Of a DNA stretch of 64,000 bases, positions 54,165 to 64,000 are shown piece by piece (the first letter of the stretch is position 1; every line of letters begins with the position of its first letter). Origin of the DNA: Cognatiluteimonas sedimenti (lineage in GTDB: Bacteria > Pseudomonadota > Gammaproteobacteria > Xanthomonadales > Xanthomonadaceae); the NCBI RefSeq assembly GCF_022808325.1, contig NZ_JALGCL010000001.1, positions 539,780-603,779 on the forward strand. Direction: 5' to 3'. The notes below the pieces were generated by a model. It saw only the letters and a program-made list of their open reading frames with translations. It did not search any database and was not told the DNA's origin. The position numbers and the translations under genes are program-made.

Positions 54165-55112
54165 TCAGGGGTTGGCGACGCCGTGCGGTACGTGCCCGGC
54201 GGCGACGTGGTCGCGCGCCGAGTCGATGTTGTGCTGCGAATCGTCGAAGAAGATGTCGGCGCCGAACGCATCCAGGAACGGTCCCTTGGGACGGCCACCG
54301 AGGAACAACGCCTCGTCCAGGCGCACGTCCCAGTCGCGCAGGGTGCGGATCACGCGCTCGTGCGCCGGCGCCGAACGCGCCGTGACCAGCGCTGTGCGGA
54401 TCGGCGAGGCCTCGCCTGGCGGGAACGCGGCCTGCAGCCGGTGCAACGCATCGAGGAAGCCGCGGAACGGCCCGCCGGACAGCGGCTCGCGCGCGCGTTC
54501 GCGCTCGTGGCGGCCGAAGGCTTCCACGCCCTGTTCGCGCGACACGCGCTCGCTCTCGTCGCCGAAGATCACCGCGTCGCCGTCGAAGGCGATGCGCAGC
54601 TGGTCGCTGCGCTGCCGGGGCGCCTTGGCCGGCAGGATGGTCGCCGCGGCGACGCCGTTCTCCAGTGCGCGCCGCACCGAATCCGGGTTGGCCGACAGGA
54701 ACAGGTCGGCCCCGAACGGGCGGATGTAGGGCCAGGTCGGCGCGCCGGAGGTGAAGGTCGCGCGGCGGATGTCCAGGCCGTGGTGCTGGATCGAATTGAA
54801 GATGCGCAGCCCGGTGTCCGACGAGTTGCGCGACAGCAGGATCACCTCGACCCGTGGCGCCAGCTGGCCGTCCGCTCCCGTGGGCGCGCCTTCGTTGAGC
54901 GCCAGCAGCTTGCGCACCAGCGGAAAGGCAATCCCGGGCGCCAGCAGGTCGTCCTCGTGCGCACGCTGGAAGGCGCTGTACGCGGCGATGCCCTCGCGCT
55001 CGAACAGCCCGTGGCTGTCCTCCAGGTCGAACAGCGCCCGCGAGGAGATGGCGACGATCAGGGGCGCGGGCGGCGCTTCGGGCACGGCTTCCATGCGCGC
55101 AGTATCGGCCAT
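54165..55112 (-). CDS. 5'-nucleotidase (cytosolic NT5C1-like family)
   Basis: A 315-residue protein of the bacterial and eukaryotic cytosolic 5'-nucleotidase family (HAD-like fold), dephosphorylating nucleoside monophosphates. The opening AISSRALFDLEDSHGLFERE holds the nucleophile aspartate; FLSANPDSVRRAL, AFDGDAVIFGDESERV and DIFFDDSQHNIDSA give the other conserved acids. GGAG lies 6 bases before the ATG at 55112; a second ATG at 55118 overlaps that site. It runs convergent to the glucosidase gene with 19 bases between stops. Confidence 0.9.
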   Translation of the reverse strand: MADTARMEAVPEAPPAPLIVAISSRALFDLEDSHGLFEREGIAAYSAFQRAHEDDLLAPGIAFPLVRKLLALNEGAPTGADGQLAPRVEVILLSRNSSDTGLRIFNSIQHHGLDIRRATFTSGAPTWPYIRPFGADLFLSANPDSVRRALENGVAAATILPAKAPRQRSDQLRIAFDGDAVIFGDESERVSREQGVEAFGRHERERAREPLSGGPFRGFLDALHRLQAAFPPGEASPIRTALVTARSAPAHERVIRTLRDWDVRLDEALFLGGRPKGPFLDAFGADIFFDDSQHNIDSARDHVAAGHVPHGVANP

Positions 55113-55150
55113 CGGCATCTCCGGGGATGAGACCGCCCCCGCCGGCGCGG

Positions 55151-56467
55151 CTAGCCGACGCTCGCGGCGGCCGCCCCCGTCGGGTCGGCCACCGGCTGGC
55201 GCAGCCACTGCACGAAGGCATCCAGGGGCATGGCCTTCGCGAACAGGTGGCCCTGCACCACGTCGCAGTTGCGCGCGCGCAGCAGGGCGAAGGTCTGCGC
55301 GTCCTCCACGCCTTCGGCCACCACGGTCAGGCCGAAGCGGTGCGCCAGGTCGATGATCAACGCGGTGATGTCGGCGCTGGCGGTGTCGGTGAGCATGCCG
55401 CGGACGAAGGACTGGTCGATCTTCAGCTCGTCGGCCGGGATGTCCTTGAAGTACGCCAGGCAGGAATAGCCGGTGCCGAAGTCGTCGATCGAAACCTTGA
55501 CCCCGAGGTCGCGGATCCGCGACAGGATCTCGAAGCTGTGCCGGGGATCGGTGACCAGCGAGCGCTCGGTGATCTCCAGCACCAGCGCGACTTCGGGCGT
55601 GCCCCACAACTGCAGCGCGTTCTCGACCATGTCGGGCAGGTCGTCGCGGGCGACCAGCTCGGCCGGCACGTTGACCGCCACCGACAGCGGACCGCCGTGC
55701 TTCCAGTTGCTGGCATGGCGCATCGCGGTGTTCAGCGCCCACATCGTCATCGCGCGGATCTGCCCGGTCTGTTCGGCGATGCGGATGAACTGCTCGGTCG
55801 GCACCAGGCCTCGAGCCGGGTGCGGCCAGCGCATCAGCGCTTCCGCGCCGATCGGCCGCAGGTCGTCCATGCGCAGCTTGGGCTGGTAGGCCAGTAACAG
55901 GTCGCCGCGCTGGATGGCGCCATCGAGCTCGATCTCCAGGTCCCAGAATTCCGAAAAACGCTGGCTGTCGTCGACCACCGGCGGAAACAGCCAGCGCAGC
56001 CCCGCCGCGCGTGCCAGCTCCAGGCTCTTTTCGGCCTGGCGCAGCAGGAATTCGGCCTGGCTGGCGTGCTGCGGGCTCAACGCCGCGCCCGCGGTCAAGG
56101 CCAGCCGCATCTTGCCCTGCCCGGCCTCGAACGGCACTTCCAGCTGCCGGAACAGCTTCTGCACCGCGAGTTCGGCATGGCCCTGGTTCATGATCCGGGT
56201 GAGCAGCAGCGCGAAGCGGTTGTCGCCGATGCGGCCGACGTAGTCCTGCTCCCGCGCCACCAAACGCAGCTGCGCGGCCACGTGCCTGAGCGCCTGGTCG
56301 CCGAAGGCGTAGCCGTGGGCACCATTGAGCCGGGCGAAACCGTCGATGTCGACCACCACCAGCGCGACCTGCGTCTGGCGGACGTTGGCGAATCCCACGT
56401 GCCGGCGCAGCAGCGACAGGAAGCTGCGGCGATTATGCAGCCCGGTCAGTTCGTCTTCGATCGTCAT
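55151..56467 (-). CDS. GGDEF-EAL protein with degenerate GGDEF, probable c-di-GMP phosphodiesterase
   Basis: A 438-residue soluble protein. The N-terminal GGDEF domain begins LTGLHNRRSFLSLLRRH but its active site reads GRIGDNRF in place of GGEEF, so cyclase activity is unlikely. The EAL domain is complete: EALMRWPHP (Glu209), NVPAEL, EITERSLV, DDFGTGYSCL, KIDQSFVRG and EGVED. It should therefore hydrolyse cyclic di-GMP to pGpG. It lies 18 bases after the HD-GYP gene on the same strand and is likely co-transcribed. No sensory or membrane part is visible. Confidence 0.93.
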   Translation of the reverse strand: MTIEDELTGLHNRRSFLSLLRRHVGFANVRQTQVALVVVDIDGFARLNGAHGYAFGDQALRHVAAQLRLVAREQDYVGRIGDNRFALLLTRIMNQGHAELAVQKLFRQLEVPFEAGQGKMRLALTAGAALSPQHASQAEFLLRQAEKSLELARAAGLRWLFPPVVDDSQRFSEFWDLEIELDGAIQRGDLLLAYQPKLRMDDLRPIGAEALMRWPHPARGLVPTEQFIRIAEQTGQIRAMTMWALNTAMRHASNWKHGGPLSVAVNVPAELVARDDLPDMVENALQLWGTPEVALVLEITERSLVTDPRHSFEILSRIRDLGVKVSIDDFGTGYSCLAYFKDIPADELKIDQSFVRGMLTDTASADITALIIDLAHRFGLTVVAEGVEDAQTFALLRARNCDVVQGHLFAKAMPLDAFVQWLRQPVADPTGAAAASVG

Positions 56468-56485
56468 GCGCGCACGCGGCGTCGC

Positions 56486-57727
56486 CTAGGCCAGGAACAG
56501 TTCGACCGGGTCCAGGCCGTACGCGCCGATCGGCAACCCGCGTTTCACCACCAGCGGCGAGCCGTGTTCGTCGAACTCTACCTCGCCCAGGTCCACTTCG
56601 TGGAACTGCTTGAGCGGTGACTTGTCCACGTCCAGCAACATCATCACCCGCGGCCGCAGGCGCTTGAGGCTGTGGACGTCGGTGATCACCGCCACCTGGC
56701 CATTGGACAGTTCCACCAGGGTGCCGGTGGGATAGATCCCGCAGTTCTGGATGAACTGCTCCACCAGTTCCGCCTGGAACAGCTTGCCGCGCTGCTGGTA
56801 CAGCTCGTTGACGGCCTCGTGCGGCGAGCGGTTCTGCGCGTACGGGCGCACGCTGGTCATGGCGTCGTAGCTGTCGACCACGCCGACGATGCGGCCGAAG
56901 ATCGGGATCTGGTTGCCCACCAACCCCTCCGGGTAGCCGCTGCCGTCGTGGCGCTCGTGGTGCGTGGCGACGATTTCGGCAATCCGTGGCGGCAGCCCCG
57001 GGGTCATTTCCAGGATCTCCAGGCCGTGGCGGACGTGCGCGCGCACCTGCTGCATTTCGCCTTCGGCCAGGGGTCCCGGCCTGGACAGCAGTTCCCCGGC
57101 CAGCCGTACCCTGCCGACGTCGCACAGCAGGCCACCCAGGCTGAGAACCTGCAGTTCGTCGCGCTCCAGCCCGAGGTGGCGGCCGAAACTGGCCGCCCAG
57201 ATCGCGCAACCCAGGGCGTGCTGGTAGGCGTAGTTGTCGCGGCGTTTCATCTCCTTGAGCCAGACGAAGGCCGTCGGATTGCGCAGGATCGAATCGATCA
57301 TCGCATCGACGCCGTCCTTGAGCCTGTCCAGGTTCAGGTGCCTGCCTGCCTGCATGTCCTCCATGACCTCGGAGATGCTGCCTTCAAGCACCGCGTGCAC
57401 GTGCTCGGCTTCCTGCAGTTCGGCCTTGAACTCGCTGCGGATCGTCCAGTCGGTCTTGCGCAACTGCTCGAATTCGCCCTGGACCGGCGCGCGCGGGCCG
57501 TCGGCCTCGAAGACGAGGTAGCGCGGGTCCGGGGCGACGCCGCGAAGCGTGTCGACCCAGACGTGGCTGCAGATGCGGCGCAGCCTGGCGATCGCATCAT
57601 CGGAATCGATCGCAACGCCGTGCAACGGGAACGGCGTTTCCAGCCAGGGCCGATCAAGGCGACTGACGTACATGCCCAGGGCAAGCCCCTGGACGCTGAT
57701 CCTCATCTCGTGGGAACTGGTATCCAT
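56486..57727 (-). CDS. HD-GYP-domain protein with altered HD motif
   Basis: A 413-residue protein with an N-terminal DUF3391-type domain (about 1-130, RISVQGLALGMYVSRLDRPW) and a C-terminal HD-GYP domain. The first metal histidine is present (YAYQHALGC, His170), but the HD pair reads CD (Cys202-Asp203 in GGLLCDVGRVRL). Later ligands are kept: His231, HHERHDGSGYPEGL and DSYDAMTSVRPYAQ. Loss of the HD histidine may weaken or abolish cyclic di-GMP hydrolysis, leaving a sensor or interaction role. The start at 57727 is chosen; ATG 57706 is possible. It leads the two-gene unit with the GGDEF-EAL gene. Confidence 0.9.
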   Translation of the reverse strand: MDTSSHEMRISVQGLALGMYVSRLDRPWLETPFPLHGVAIDSDDAIARLRRICSHVWVDTLRGVAPDPRYLVFEADGPRAPVQGEFEQLRKTDWTIRSEFKAELQEAEHVHAVLEGSISEVMEDMQAGRHLNLDRLKDGVDAMIDSILRNPTAFVWLKEMKRRDNYAYQHALGCAIWAASFGRHLGLERDELQVLSLGGLLCDVGRVRLAGELLSRPGPLAEGEMQQVRAHVRHGLEILEMTPGLPPRIAEIVATHHERHDGSGYPEGLVGNQIPIFGRIVGVVDSYDAMTSVRPYAQNRSPHEAVNELYQQRGKLFQAELVEQFIQNCGIYPTGTLVELSNGQVAVITDVHSLKRLRPRVMMLLDVDKSPLKQFHEVDLGEVEFDEHGSPLVVKRGLPIGAYGLDPVELFLA

Positions 57728-57818
57728 GCGAACCACAGAGCCCTCCCCGAGCTCCAGCCTTGCCGACGTTAACACGCAAAGCGGCGCCGCACCGGGACAG
57801 GCCACCGCGGCCTCGCGA

Positions 57819-58610
57819 TCAGGCCACGAACTGTTCGCTGAGGATCCGTTCCTCGAGGTTGTGCTCCGGATCGAACAGCAGGGTCACGGTCCGGTCACGG
57901 GATTCGCGGATGGTGACCTCGACCACGTCGCGGACCTCGTGCGAATCGGCAGTGGCGCTGACCGGGCGCTTGTACGGATCCAGCACGCGGAAGCGCACCT
58001 CGGTGCCGGACTTCAGCAGCGCGCCGCGCCAACGCCGCGGCCGGAACGCCGCGATCGGCGTCAACGCGATCACGCTGGAACCCAGCGGCAGGATCGGCCC
58101 GTGCGCGGAGTAGTTGTAGGCGGTGCTGCCGGCCGGGGTGGCGACCATGACCCCGTCGCAGACCAGTTCGTCGAGCCGCGGCTTGTCGTTGAGGTCGATG
58201 GCCAGGTGCGCGGCCTGGCGCGTCTGCCGGAGCAAGGACACCTCGTTGTAGGCAAGCGAGCCGGTGCTGGTGCCCGATTCGGTCAACGCCAGCATTTCCA
58301 GCGGCCGCAGCACGGCCGGCTCGGCGGCATGCAGGCGCTCGAGCAGAGCATCCTCGCGGTAGTGGTTCATCAGGAAGCCGACCGCGCCGAGCTTCATCCC
58401 GTACACCGGCTTGCCGAGCGCGCCATGGCGATGCAGGGTCTGCAGCATGAAACCGTCGCCGCCGAGCGCGACGAGCACGTCGGCGTCCTCGGGCGTGGCC
58501 TGGCCGTGCGCGCGTTCCAGCGATTCCAGCGCGGCTTTGGCACCCTCGGCATTGCTGGCGAGGAAGGCGATGCGTGGCTGGGCGGGAAGGCTCTGCGCTG
58601 GCTGGCTCAT
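57819..58610 (-). CDS. nadK: NAD kinase
   Basis: A 263-residue enzyme phosphorylating NAD to NADP. The [14 protein letters not shown] motif, [14 protein letters not shown], the substrate segment YNEVSLLR, and the glycine-rich [21 protein letters not shown] block are all in order. The N terminus is short ([19 protein letters not shown]). It supplies NADP for biosynthetic reactions, including the NADP-forming pentose phosphate steps. It is followed by 91 bases before the HD-GYP start. Confidence 0.96.
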   Translation of the reverse strand: MSQPAQSLPAQPRIAFLASNAEGAKAALESLERAHGQATPEDADVLVALGGDGFMLQTLHRHGALGKPVYGMKLGAVGFLMNHYREDALLERLHAAEPAVLRPLEMLALTESGTSTGSLAYNEVSLLRQTRQAAHLAIDLNDKPRLDELVCDGVMVATPAGSTAYNYSAHGPILPLGSSVIALTPIAAFRPRRWRGALLKSGTEVRFRVLDPYKRPVSATADSHEVRDVVEVTIRESRDRTVTLLFDPEHNLEERILSEQFVA

Positions 58611-58715
58611 GGAGGCGGGCGCTCGGTGGCACGGGTTCGCCGAGGATAACCCGGGATTCCGCGCGACCCGGTCACGCGCCCTTTTGCCCGCGCGACGCGC
58701 TTTCGCGAGGGCGCA

Positions 58716-58861
58716 TCCCCGCCCTGGTTCGCTGCGCGAACCGGTCCCTCTCCCCGCAAGCGGGGCGAGGGTTTCATTTCGTTCCCTTGTCGGCGCGAGC
58801 GCGGCCATGCCCGTTCCTTCTCCCCGCTTGCGGGGAGAAGGTGCCGGGGCGGACGAGGGGC
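58716..58861. repeat. REP-like pair (cttctccccgc family)
   Basis: Two facing copies: ggtccctctccccgcaagcg near 58742-58766 and ccttctccccgcttgcgggg near 58816-58840, with tail ggtgccggggcggacgaggg. The first begins with a hairpin ggttcgctgcgcgaacc. The block fills the spacer (58611-58876) between gdhB and nadK. Confidence 0.8.
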
Positions 58862-58876
58862 CGATGCGCCGCCGGG

Positions 58877-61800
58877 TCAGCCGCGCGAGGCCAGCTGCGA
58901 CAGCCGCTGCACCGCGACCGAAGCGGTCGGGTAATCCATCGACTTCTGCGCCGCCAGTTCGTTGAGCATCGCCAGCGTGAAACGCAGCGAGGCATCGTCG
59001 CGCTGCAGCCACTGCGCGACCTTGGCGTCGGCGGTGGCGCCGGGCATCGCCAGCACCTGCGCGACCAGCGCCCGCTGCTGCGCCGCCAGTTCGTCGCGCA
59101 GTACGCCACGCGCCACCGCATGCCAGCGGCCGTCGACGACCAGCGCGTCGATCTGCTGTTGCAGCCACGGCAGGTTGAGCGCGTCGCCGAGGCGGAAATG
59201 CACCTTGGCGACCTCGATCGGGCGCAGCCTGCGCTCGCGCGCCAGCTCGATGATGTCGCAGCACGGCTCCAGGTAAGGCAGCGCCGCCAGCTGGCCACCG
59301 AGGTCGGCCGGCATGCCCTTGGCCTTCCAGTCGCGGATGCTGGCTTCGTACGCCGGGCGCTGCGAGTCCGGCAGGATGTGCTCGCCGGCGCGGATGTCCT
59401 TGAAGCCGTCGTGGTAGCGCTCGACCGCCGTGGTGATGTCCGGGATCGCGCCGGGGCGCGACAGCAGCCAGCGGGTGAAGGAACGCTGCAGCGTCCAGAT
59501 CACCTGCAACGCATCGACCTGCGCCGATTCATGCACCTTGCCGTCGAGCGCGTCGATCTGCGCCCACAGCGTGCGTGCTTCCAGCGTCTCGCGGGTGATG
59601 GTGAAGGCCTTGGCGACCTCGCCCGGACTGCGGCCGCTGTCTTCCTGCATCCGCAGCAGGAAGGTCGCGCCCATGCGATTGATGGTCGAGTTGGTGACCG
59701 CCGTGGCGATGATCTCGCGCTTCAGCCGGTGCTGCTCCATCGCCTTGGCATACTTCTTCTGCAGCGGCTCCGGGAAGTAGCGCACCAGTTCCTTCGACAG
59801 GTACGGATCTTCGGGCACGTCGGAATCGAGCATCTGCTGGAACGCGACCAGCTTGGAGTACGACAGCAGCACCGCCAGTTCCGGCCGGGTCAGGCCCAGG
59901 CCGCGCGCCTTGCGCTCGGCGATCTCGGCATCCGACGGCAGGAATTCGATCTGCCGGTCGAGCAGGCCCTGCGACTCCAGCGTGCGGATGAAATGCTGCT
60001 TGGAGCCCAGCCGGGTCAGGCTCATCCGTTCCATCAGGCTGATCGCCTGGTTCTGGCGGTAGTTGTCGGTCAGCACGAGTTCGCCGACCTCGTCGGTCAT
60101 TGACGCCAGCAGCTTGTTGCGGTCGTCGAGCTTGAGCTTCTTCGCCTGCACCTGGCCGTTGAGCAGGATCTTGATGTTGACTTCGTGGTCGGAAGTGTCC
60201 ACGCCGGCGGAGTTGTCGATGAAATCCGTGTTCAGCAGGACGCCGTTGAGCGCGGCCTCGATCCGGCCGAGCTGGGTCATGCCCAGGTTGCCGCCCTCGC
60301 CCACCACCTTGCAGCGCAGGTCGCCGCCATTCACGCGCAGCGCGTTGTTGGCGCGGTCGCCGACGTCGGCGTTGCTTTCGCTGGCGGCCTTGACGTAGGT
60401 GCCGATGCCGCCGTTCCAGAGCAGGTCGACCGGCGACTTCAGGATCGCGGCCATCAGTTCGGCCGGGGTCATCGAGGCGACCTCGGGGTCGATGCCCAGC
60501 GCGGCCTTCACCTGCGCCGTCAGCGCGATCGACTTGGCGCTGCGCGGGTGGATCCCTCCGCCCTTGCTGAGCAGCTTGGCGTCGTAGTCCGCCCACGAGG
60601 AGCGCGGCAGCTTGAACAGGCGCTGGCGTTCCTTGAAGCTCGCCGCCGCGTCCGGTTCGGGATCCAGGAAGATGTGGCGGTGGTCGAACGCGGCCACCAG
60701 GCGGATGTGCTTCGACAGCAGCATGCCGTTGCCGAACACGTCGCCGGACATGTCGCCGACGCCGACCGCGGTGAAGTCTTCCTTCTGCGAATTGCGCCCG
60801 AGCGCGCGGAAGTGGCGCTTGACCGACTCCCACGCGCCGCGCGCGGTGATGCCCATGCCCTTGTGGTCGTAACCCACGGAGCCGCCGGAGGCGAACGCGT
60901 CGTCGAGCCAGTAGCCGTGCGCCTGGGCGATGCCGTTGGCGATGTCGGAGAAGGTCGCGGTGCCCTTGTCGGCCGCGACCACCAGGTAGGGATCGTCGCC
61001 GTCGTGGCGCACCACGTTTTCCGGGTGCACGACCTTGCCGTCGGCGAGGTTGTCGGTGATGTCCAGCAATGCGTTGATGAAGCGCTTATAGCAGGCGACG
61101 CCTTCGGCGAACCACGCGTCGCGGTTCTGCGCCGGATCGGGCAGCTGCTTGCAGAAGAACCCGCCCTTGGAACCGACCGGCACGATCACGGTGTTCTTCA
61201 CCATCTGTGCCTTGACCAGGCCCAGGACCTCGGTGCGGAAGTCCTCGCGCCGGTCCGACCAGCGCAGGCCGCCGCGCGCGACCGGGCCGAAGCGCAGGTG
61301 CACGCCTTCCACGCGCGGGCCGCAGACCCAGATCTCGCGGTACGGCCGCGGCTTGGGCAGGTCCGGCACGTGCGCGGAATCGAGCTTGAAGCTGATGTAG
61401 TCGGCCGGGCCGCCATCGGCGCGCAGGCCGTCCTTGTAGTCGATGTAGTAGCTGGTGCGCAGGGTCGCGTCGATGCAGCCGATGAAGCCGCGCAGGATGC
61501 GGTCCTGGTCGAGGCTCGACACCCGGTCCATCAGCCCGAGCAGGGTCGCGCGGGTGGCCTCGACCTGGCGCTCGCGGCTGCCCTCGCGGGCATCGAGCAC
61601 CACCTGCAAGGCCGCCAGTGTCGCCGGCTCGTCGCCGACCAGCGCCTGGAACTGGCGCTCCAGCGCCTGCTTGCCCTGCTTGATCGCGGCCTTGGCCTCA
61701 TTGCCGGTGGCCGGGTCGAAGCGCGCCTCGAACAGTTCCACCAGCAAGCGCGCCAGCAACGGATAGCGGCTGAACGTCTCCTCGACATAGGCCTGCGAGA

Positions 61801-63892
61801 ACGGCACCCCGACCTGCTGCAGGTACTTGCCGTAGGCGCGCAGCATGGCCACCTGGCGCCAGGTGAGGCCGGCGCCGAGGATCAGGCGGTTGAAGCCGTC
61901 GTTCTCGGCCTGGCCGCGCCACAGCTGCGCGAATGCTTCCTCGAAGGATTCGTCGATGCTGTCGACGTCCAGGTCCGCGCGCGTGGCCTCGACCTCGAAG
62001 TCCTGGATCCAGGCCGTGCCGTCGCCATCCGTGCCCGGCAGTTCGATCCGGTACGGGTGTTCGGTGATCACCCGCAGGCCCATGTTCTCCATCATCGGCA
62101 AGGCGTCCGACAGCGGGATGTCGTCGCCGAGGCGGTAGAACTTCAATCGCAGGCCGCCGTCTCCGTGACGGGTGCGGTACAGGCTGATGCGCAGGTCGTC
62201 CGGGCCCGACAGCGAAGCCAGGCATTCGACGTCCGCGGCGGCGATCGCCGGCGTGACCTGTTCGATGTAGCCGGCCGGCAGCGCCCGGCCGTAGCGGTTG
62301 GCGAGCTTGAGCCCGCGCTCCTCGCCGTGCGCCTTGACCAGCTGGTCGCGAAGGTCGTCCTGCCAGTTGCGCACGATCTCGGCCAGCCTGGCCTCCAGCG
62401 CCGGAATGTCGACCTGCGGCGCTTCCCCCGCCCTGGGGCGGATGATGAGGTGCAATTGCGCCAGCGGCGATTCGCCGACCTGCACCGTGGTGTCGACGTT
62501 CTCGCCGTGCAACGCGCGCTTGAGCATCCGCTCGATGCGGTGCCGGACCTCGGTGTTGAAGCGGTCTCGCGGGATGTACACCAGCGCCGACCAGAAGCGG
62601 CCGTAGCGGTCGCGGCGCAGGAAAAGCTTGCTGCGCACGCGCTCCTGCAGGCCGAGGATGCCGGTGGCCGTGCGCAGCAGTTCCTCCTCGTTGGACTGGA
62701 ACAGCTCGTCGCGCGGCAGCGTCTCGAGGATGTGGCGCAGGGCCTTGCCGCTGTGGCCGCTGGGCGCCAGGCCGGACTTGCGCATCACGTATTCGTGGCG
62801 CTCGCGCACCAGCGGGATCTCCCACGGGCGGCGGTTGTAGGCGCTCGAGGTGTACAGGCCCAGGAAGCGCTGTTCCGCGACCGGCATGCCCTTGGCGTCG
62901 AACTTGAGCACGCCGATGTAGTCCATGTAGCCCGGGCGGTGCACGGTCGCGCGGGCATTGGTCTTGGTCAGGATCAGCGCGTCCACCGAACCGGACTGCG
63001 GCATGTAGTGCGCGGCCAGCGTCTTGAGGTCGCGGGCCTTGCCCTTTTCCTTGCCGCGCAGCAGGCCCAGCCCCGAGGCTTCGAGCGGGCACAGCAGTTC
63101 GCTGCCGCCCTTCTTGACCACGTCGTATTCGCGATAGCCGAGGAAGGTGAAATGGTCGCTTGCGGCCCAGCGCAGGAACTCCTGCGCCTCGGTGCGGCCG
63201 GCGTCGGACACCGGCATGCGGCGGGTCGCCAGGTCGTCGGCGACCTGCAGCATCTTGTCGCGCATCGCACGCCAGTCGGCGACGATCGCGCGCACGTCGT
63301 CGAGCACGGCGTGGATCGTGGCTTCGATGCCGGGCATTTCCCTGGCGGTCTGGCGGTCGATCTCGAGGTGCATCAGCGACTCGCCCTGCCCCTTGTCGAG
63401 CGCGTCATCGCCGACGGCCACCAGCTTGCCGGCCTTGTCGCGCTGGATCGCGACCACCGGATGCCCCAGCACGTGCACGCCGATGCCGCGGTCGGCCAGC
63501 GCCATGGTCACCGAATCGACCAGGAACGGCATGTCGTCGTTGGCCACCTGCACCACCGTGTGCGGCGATTCCCAGCCGTGCTGCTCCAGGCTCGCGTTGA
63601 ACACCCGCACCTCGGCGCTGCCCGGCTTGCGCTTGCGCGCCAGTTCCAGGAAATCGTCGGCCAGTTGGGCCCAGCCTTCGGCGCCATGCTGGGACATTTC
63701 ATCGGCCGACATGCGCCGGTAGAAGGCACGGGCGAACGCCTCGGCCTGCGCCTGCCGCGCCTTGGGCGCGCGCTTGCGCAGCGCGGCGAGGATCGGATCC
63801 AGGGAGACGGCGGCGTCGCCGCTGCCGTGCGCTGCGGCGCGGGAGGTCTTGGCGATGGGGGACTTGCCGGAGGGTTTGGCTGGGGTGCTCAT
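58877..63892 (-). CDS. gdhB: NAD-specific glutamate dehydrogenase, large (about 180 kDa) type
   Basis: A 1671-residue enzyme that deaminates glutamate to 2-oxoglutarate with NAD. The N-terminal half (about 1-760) is the long regulatory region, with ACT-like segments and [24 protein letters not shown] blocks; the C-terminal half carries the catalytic domain with [40 protein letters not shown] (active lysine region) and [17 protein letters not shown] (dinucleotide binding). The length is usual for the class found in Pseudomonas, Caulobacter and xanthomonads. It serves amino-acid catabolism, in line with the kynurenine operon in the window. Confidence 0.96.
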   Translation of the reverse strand: MSTPAKPSGKSPIAKTSRAAAHGSGDAAVSLDPILAALRKRAPKARQAQAEAFARAFYRRMSADEMSQHGAEGWAQLADDFLELARKRKPGSAEVRVFNASLEQHGWESPHTVVQVANDDMPFLVDSVTMALADRGIGVHVLGHPVVAIQRDKAGKLVAVGDDALDKGQGESLMHLEIDRQTAREMPGIEATIHAVLDDVRAIVADWRAMRDKMLQVADDLATRRMPVSDAGRTEAQEFLRWAASDHFTFLGYREYDVVKKGGSELLCPLEASGLGLLRGKEKGKARDLKTLAAHYMPQSGSVDALILTKTNARATVHRPGYMDYIGVLKFDAKGMPVAEQRFLGLYTSSAYNRRPWEIPLVRERHEYVMRKSGLAPSGHSGKALRHILETLPRDELFQSNEEELLRTATGILGLQERVRSKLFLRRDRYGRFWSALVYIPRDRFNTEVRHRIERMLKRALHGENVDTTVQVGESPLAQLHLIIRPRAGEAPQVDIPALEARLAEIVRNWQDDLRDQLVKAHGEERGLKLANRYGRALPAGYIEQVTPAIAAADVECLASLSGPDDLRISLYRTRHGDGGLRLKFYRLGDDIPLSDALPMMENMGLRVITEHPYRIELPGTDGDGTAWIQDFEVEATRADLDVDSIDESFEEAFAQLWRGQAENDGFNRLILGAGLTWRQVAMLRAYGKYLQQVGVPFSQAYVEETFSRYPLLARLLVELFEARFDPATGNEAKAAIKQGKQALERQFQALVGDEPATLAALQVVLDAREGSRERQVEATRATLLGLMDRVSSLDQDRILRGFIGCIDATLRTSYYIDYKDGLRADGGPADYISFKLDSAHVPDLPKPRPYREIWVCGPRVEGVHLRFGPVARGGLRWSDRREDFRTEVLGLVKAQMVKNTVIVPVGSKGGFFCKQLPDPAQNRDAWFAEGVACYKRFINALLDITDNLADGKVVHPENVVRHDGDDPYLVVAADKGTATFSDIANGIAQAHGYWLDDAFASGGSVGYDHKGMGITARGAWESVKRHFRALGRNSQKEDFTAVGVGDMSGDVFGNGMLLSKHIRLVAAFDHRHIFLDPEPDAAASFKERQRLFKLPRSSWADYDAKLLSKGGGIHPRSAKSIALTAQVKAALGIDPEVASMTPAELMAAILKSPVDLLWNGGIGTYVKAASESNADVGDRANNALRVNGGDLRCKVVGEGGNLGMTQLGRIEAALNGVLLNTDFIDNSAGVDTSDHEVNIKILLNGQVQAKKLKLDDRNKLLASMTDEVGELVLTDNYRQNQAISLMERMSLTRLGSKQHFIRTLESQGLLDRQIEFLPSDAEIAERKARGLGLTRPELAVLLSYSKLVAFQQMLDSDVPEDPYLSKELVRYFPEPLQKKYAKAMEQHRLKREIIATAVTNSTINRMGATFLLRMQEDSGRSPGEVAKAFTITRETLEARTLWAQIDALDGKVHESAQVDALQVIWTLQRSFTRWLLSRPGAIPDITTAVERYHDGFKDIRAGEHILPDSQRPAYEASIRDWKAKGMPADLGGQLAALPYLEPCCDIIELARERRLRPIEVAKVHFRLGDALNLPWLQQQIDALVVDGRWHAVARGVLRDELAAQQRALVAQVLAMPGATADAKVAQWLQRDDASLRFTLAMLNELAAQKSMDYPTASVAVQRLSQLASRG

Positions 63893-63909
63893 GGAAACGT
63901 GATGTCCAG

Positions 63910-63940
63910 ATAGAGAGAGGCCCGCGCTAGCGCACGGGCC
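63910..63940 (-). terminator. Possible terminator of a gene beyond the right edge
   Basis: GGCCCG (63919-63924) pairs with CGGGCC (63935-63940) around a gcgctagcgc centre, followed on the minus strand by TCTCTCT. It would end a leftward transcript entering from beyond 64000. The remaining 60 bases to the edge show no gene. Confidence 0.35.
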
Positions 63941-64000
63941 ATACAGGAGTCAGCGCATCGGTTCTTGTGGACGCGCGTGCACGGTATCCGCAGTGCTGCT

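Noticed and set aside
60185..63913. Long plus-strand open frame opposite the glutamate dehydrogenase gene
   Set aside because: It is a shadow of the GC-rich antisense gene. It has no recognisable domain and an arginine/histidine/alanine-biased composition.

Overview
The window is high-GC, densely coded bacterial DNA. The gene content points to a gammaproteobacterium of the family Xanthomonadaceae (Lysobacter, Luteimonas, Thermomonas or a relative). Supporting signs are the kynurenine-type tryptophan catabolic genes, an NAD-dependent glutamate dehydrogenase of about 180 kDa, a zwf/tal/pgi/tkt cluster, several starts lying 6-7 bases behind a -10-like hexamer, and dispersed hairpin repeats of the 'gtaggagcggcttcagccgcg' and 'cttctccccgcttgcggggag' types. 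The genus is an inference; no 16S gene is present.

Layout: 1-3.4 kb holds the 3' end of smpB, a CHASE-PAS histidine kinase and the tmRNA gene ssrA. 3.4-8.3 kb holds small membrane and hypothetical genes, a redoxin, a ribbon-helix-helix two-gene cassette, a large-subunit catalase (katE) and a fasciclin lipoprotein. 8.8-17 kb is a defence island read leftwards: hsdR, an unknown small gene, hsdM, a two-TRD hsdS, and a DUF262-DUF1524 protein (GmrSD/type IV style) carrying a C-terminal RAMA-like domain. 17.2-27 kb holds yedK, gnd, a DUF2945 gene and the leftward cluster zwf-HAD-tal-pgi-tkt, which covers glucose 6-phosphate oxidation and the non-oxidative pentose phosphate branch. 27.2-34.1 kb holds an OmpA-like lipoprotein, a WS/DGAT acyltransferase, alr, and the rpsF-rpsR-rplI-dnaB group.

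34.6-38.2 kb has an A-type Fe-S carrier diverging from asnS, two small unknown genes, an atypical short-chain dehydrogenase and a PilZ protein. 38.3-47.9 kb is a compact rightward kynurenine catabolic operon: aldehyde dehydrogenase, beta-carbonic anhydrase, RidA-type deaminase, a DUF6624 protein, 3-hydroxyanthranilate dioxygenase, a FUSC membrane protein, ACMS decarboxylase, kynureninase and kynurenine 3-monooxygenase. Together they would take kynurenine to 2-aminomuconate and on to 2-oxocrotonate-type products. Tryptophan 2,3-dioxygenase and kynurenine formamidase are not in the window. 47.9-54.1 kb carries sbcB, DUF2461 and DUF2939 genes, and a glycosyltransferase overlapping a glycogen-debranching-type glucosidase. 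54.2-63.9 kb, all leftward, holds a 5'-nucleotidase, two c-di-GMP-type proteins (GGDEF-EAL and HD-GYP, each with a degenerate motif), nadK and the NAD-glutamate dehydrogenase.

The observations most worth following are the RAMA-bearing GmrSD-like protein and unknown small gene inside the type I locus, a pair of hairpins with mutually complementary 27-28 nt loops upstream of dnaB, nested inverted repeats between rpsF and the Fe-S carrier gene, and the recurrent leaderless-looking promoter/start arrangement.
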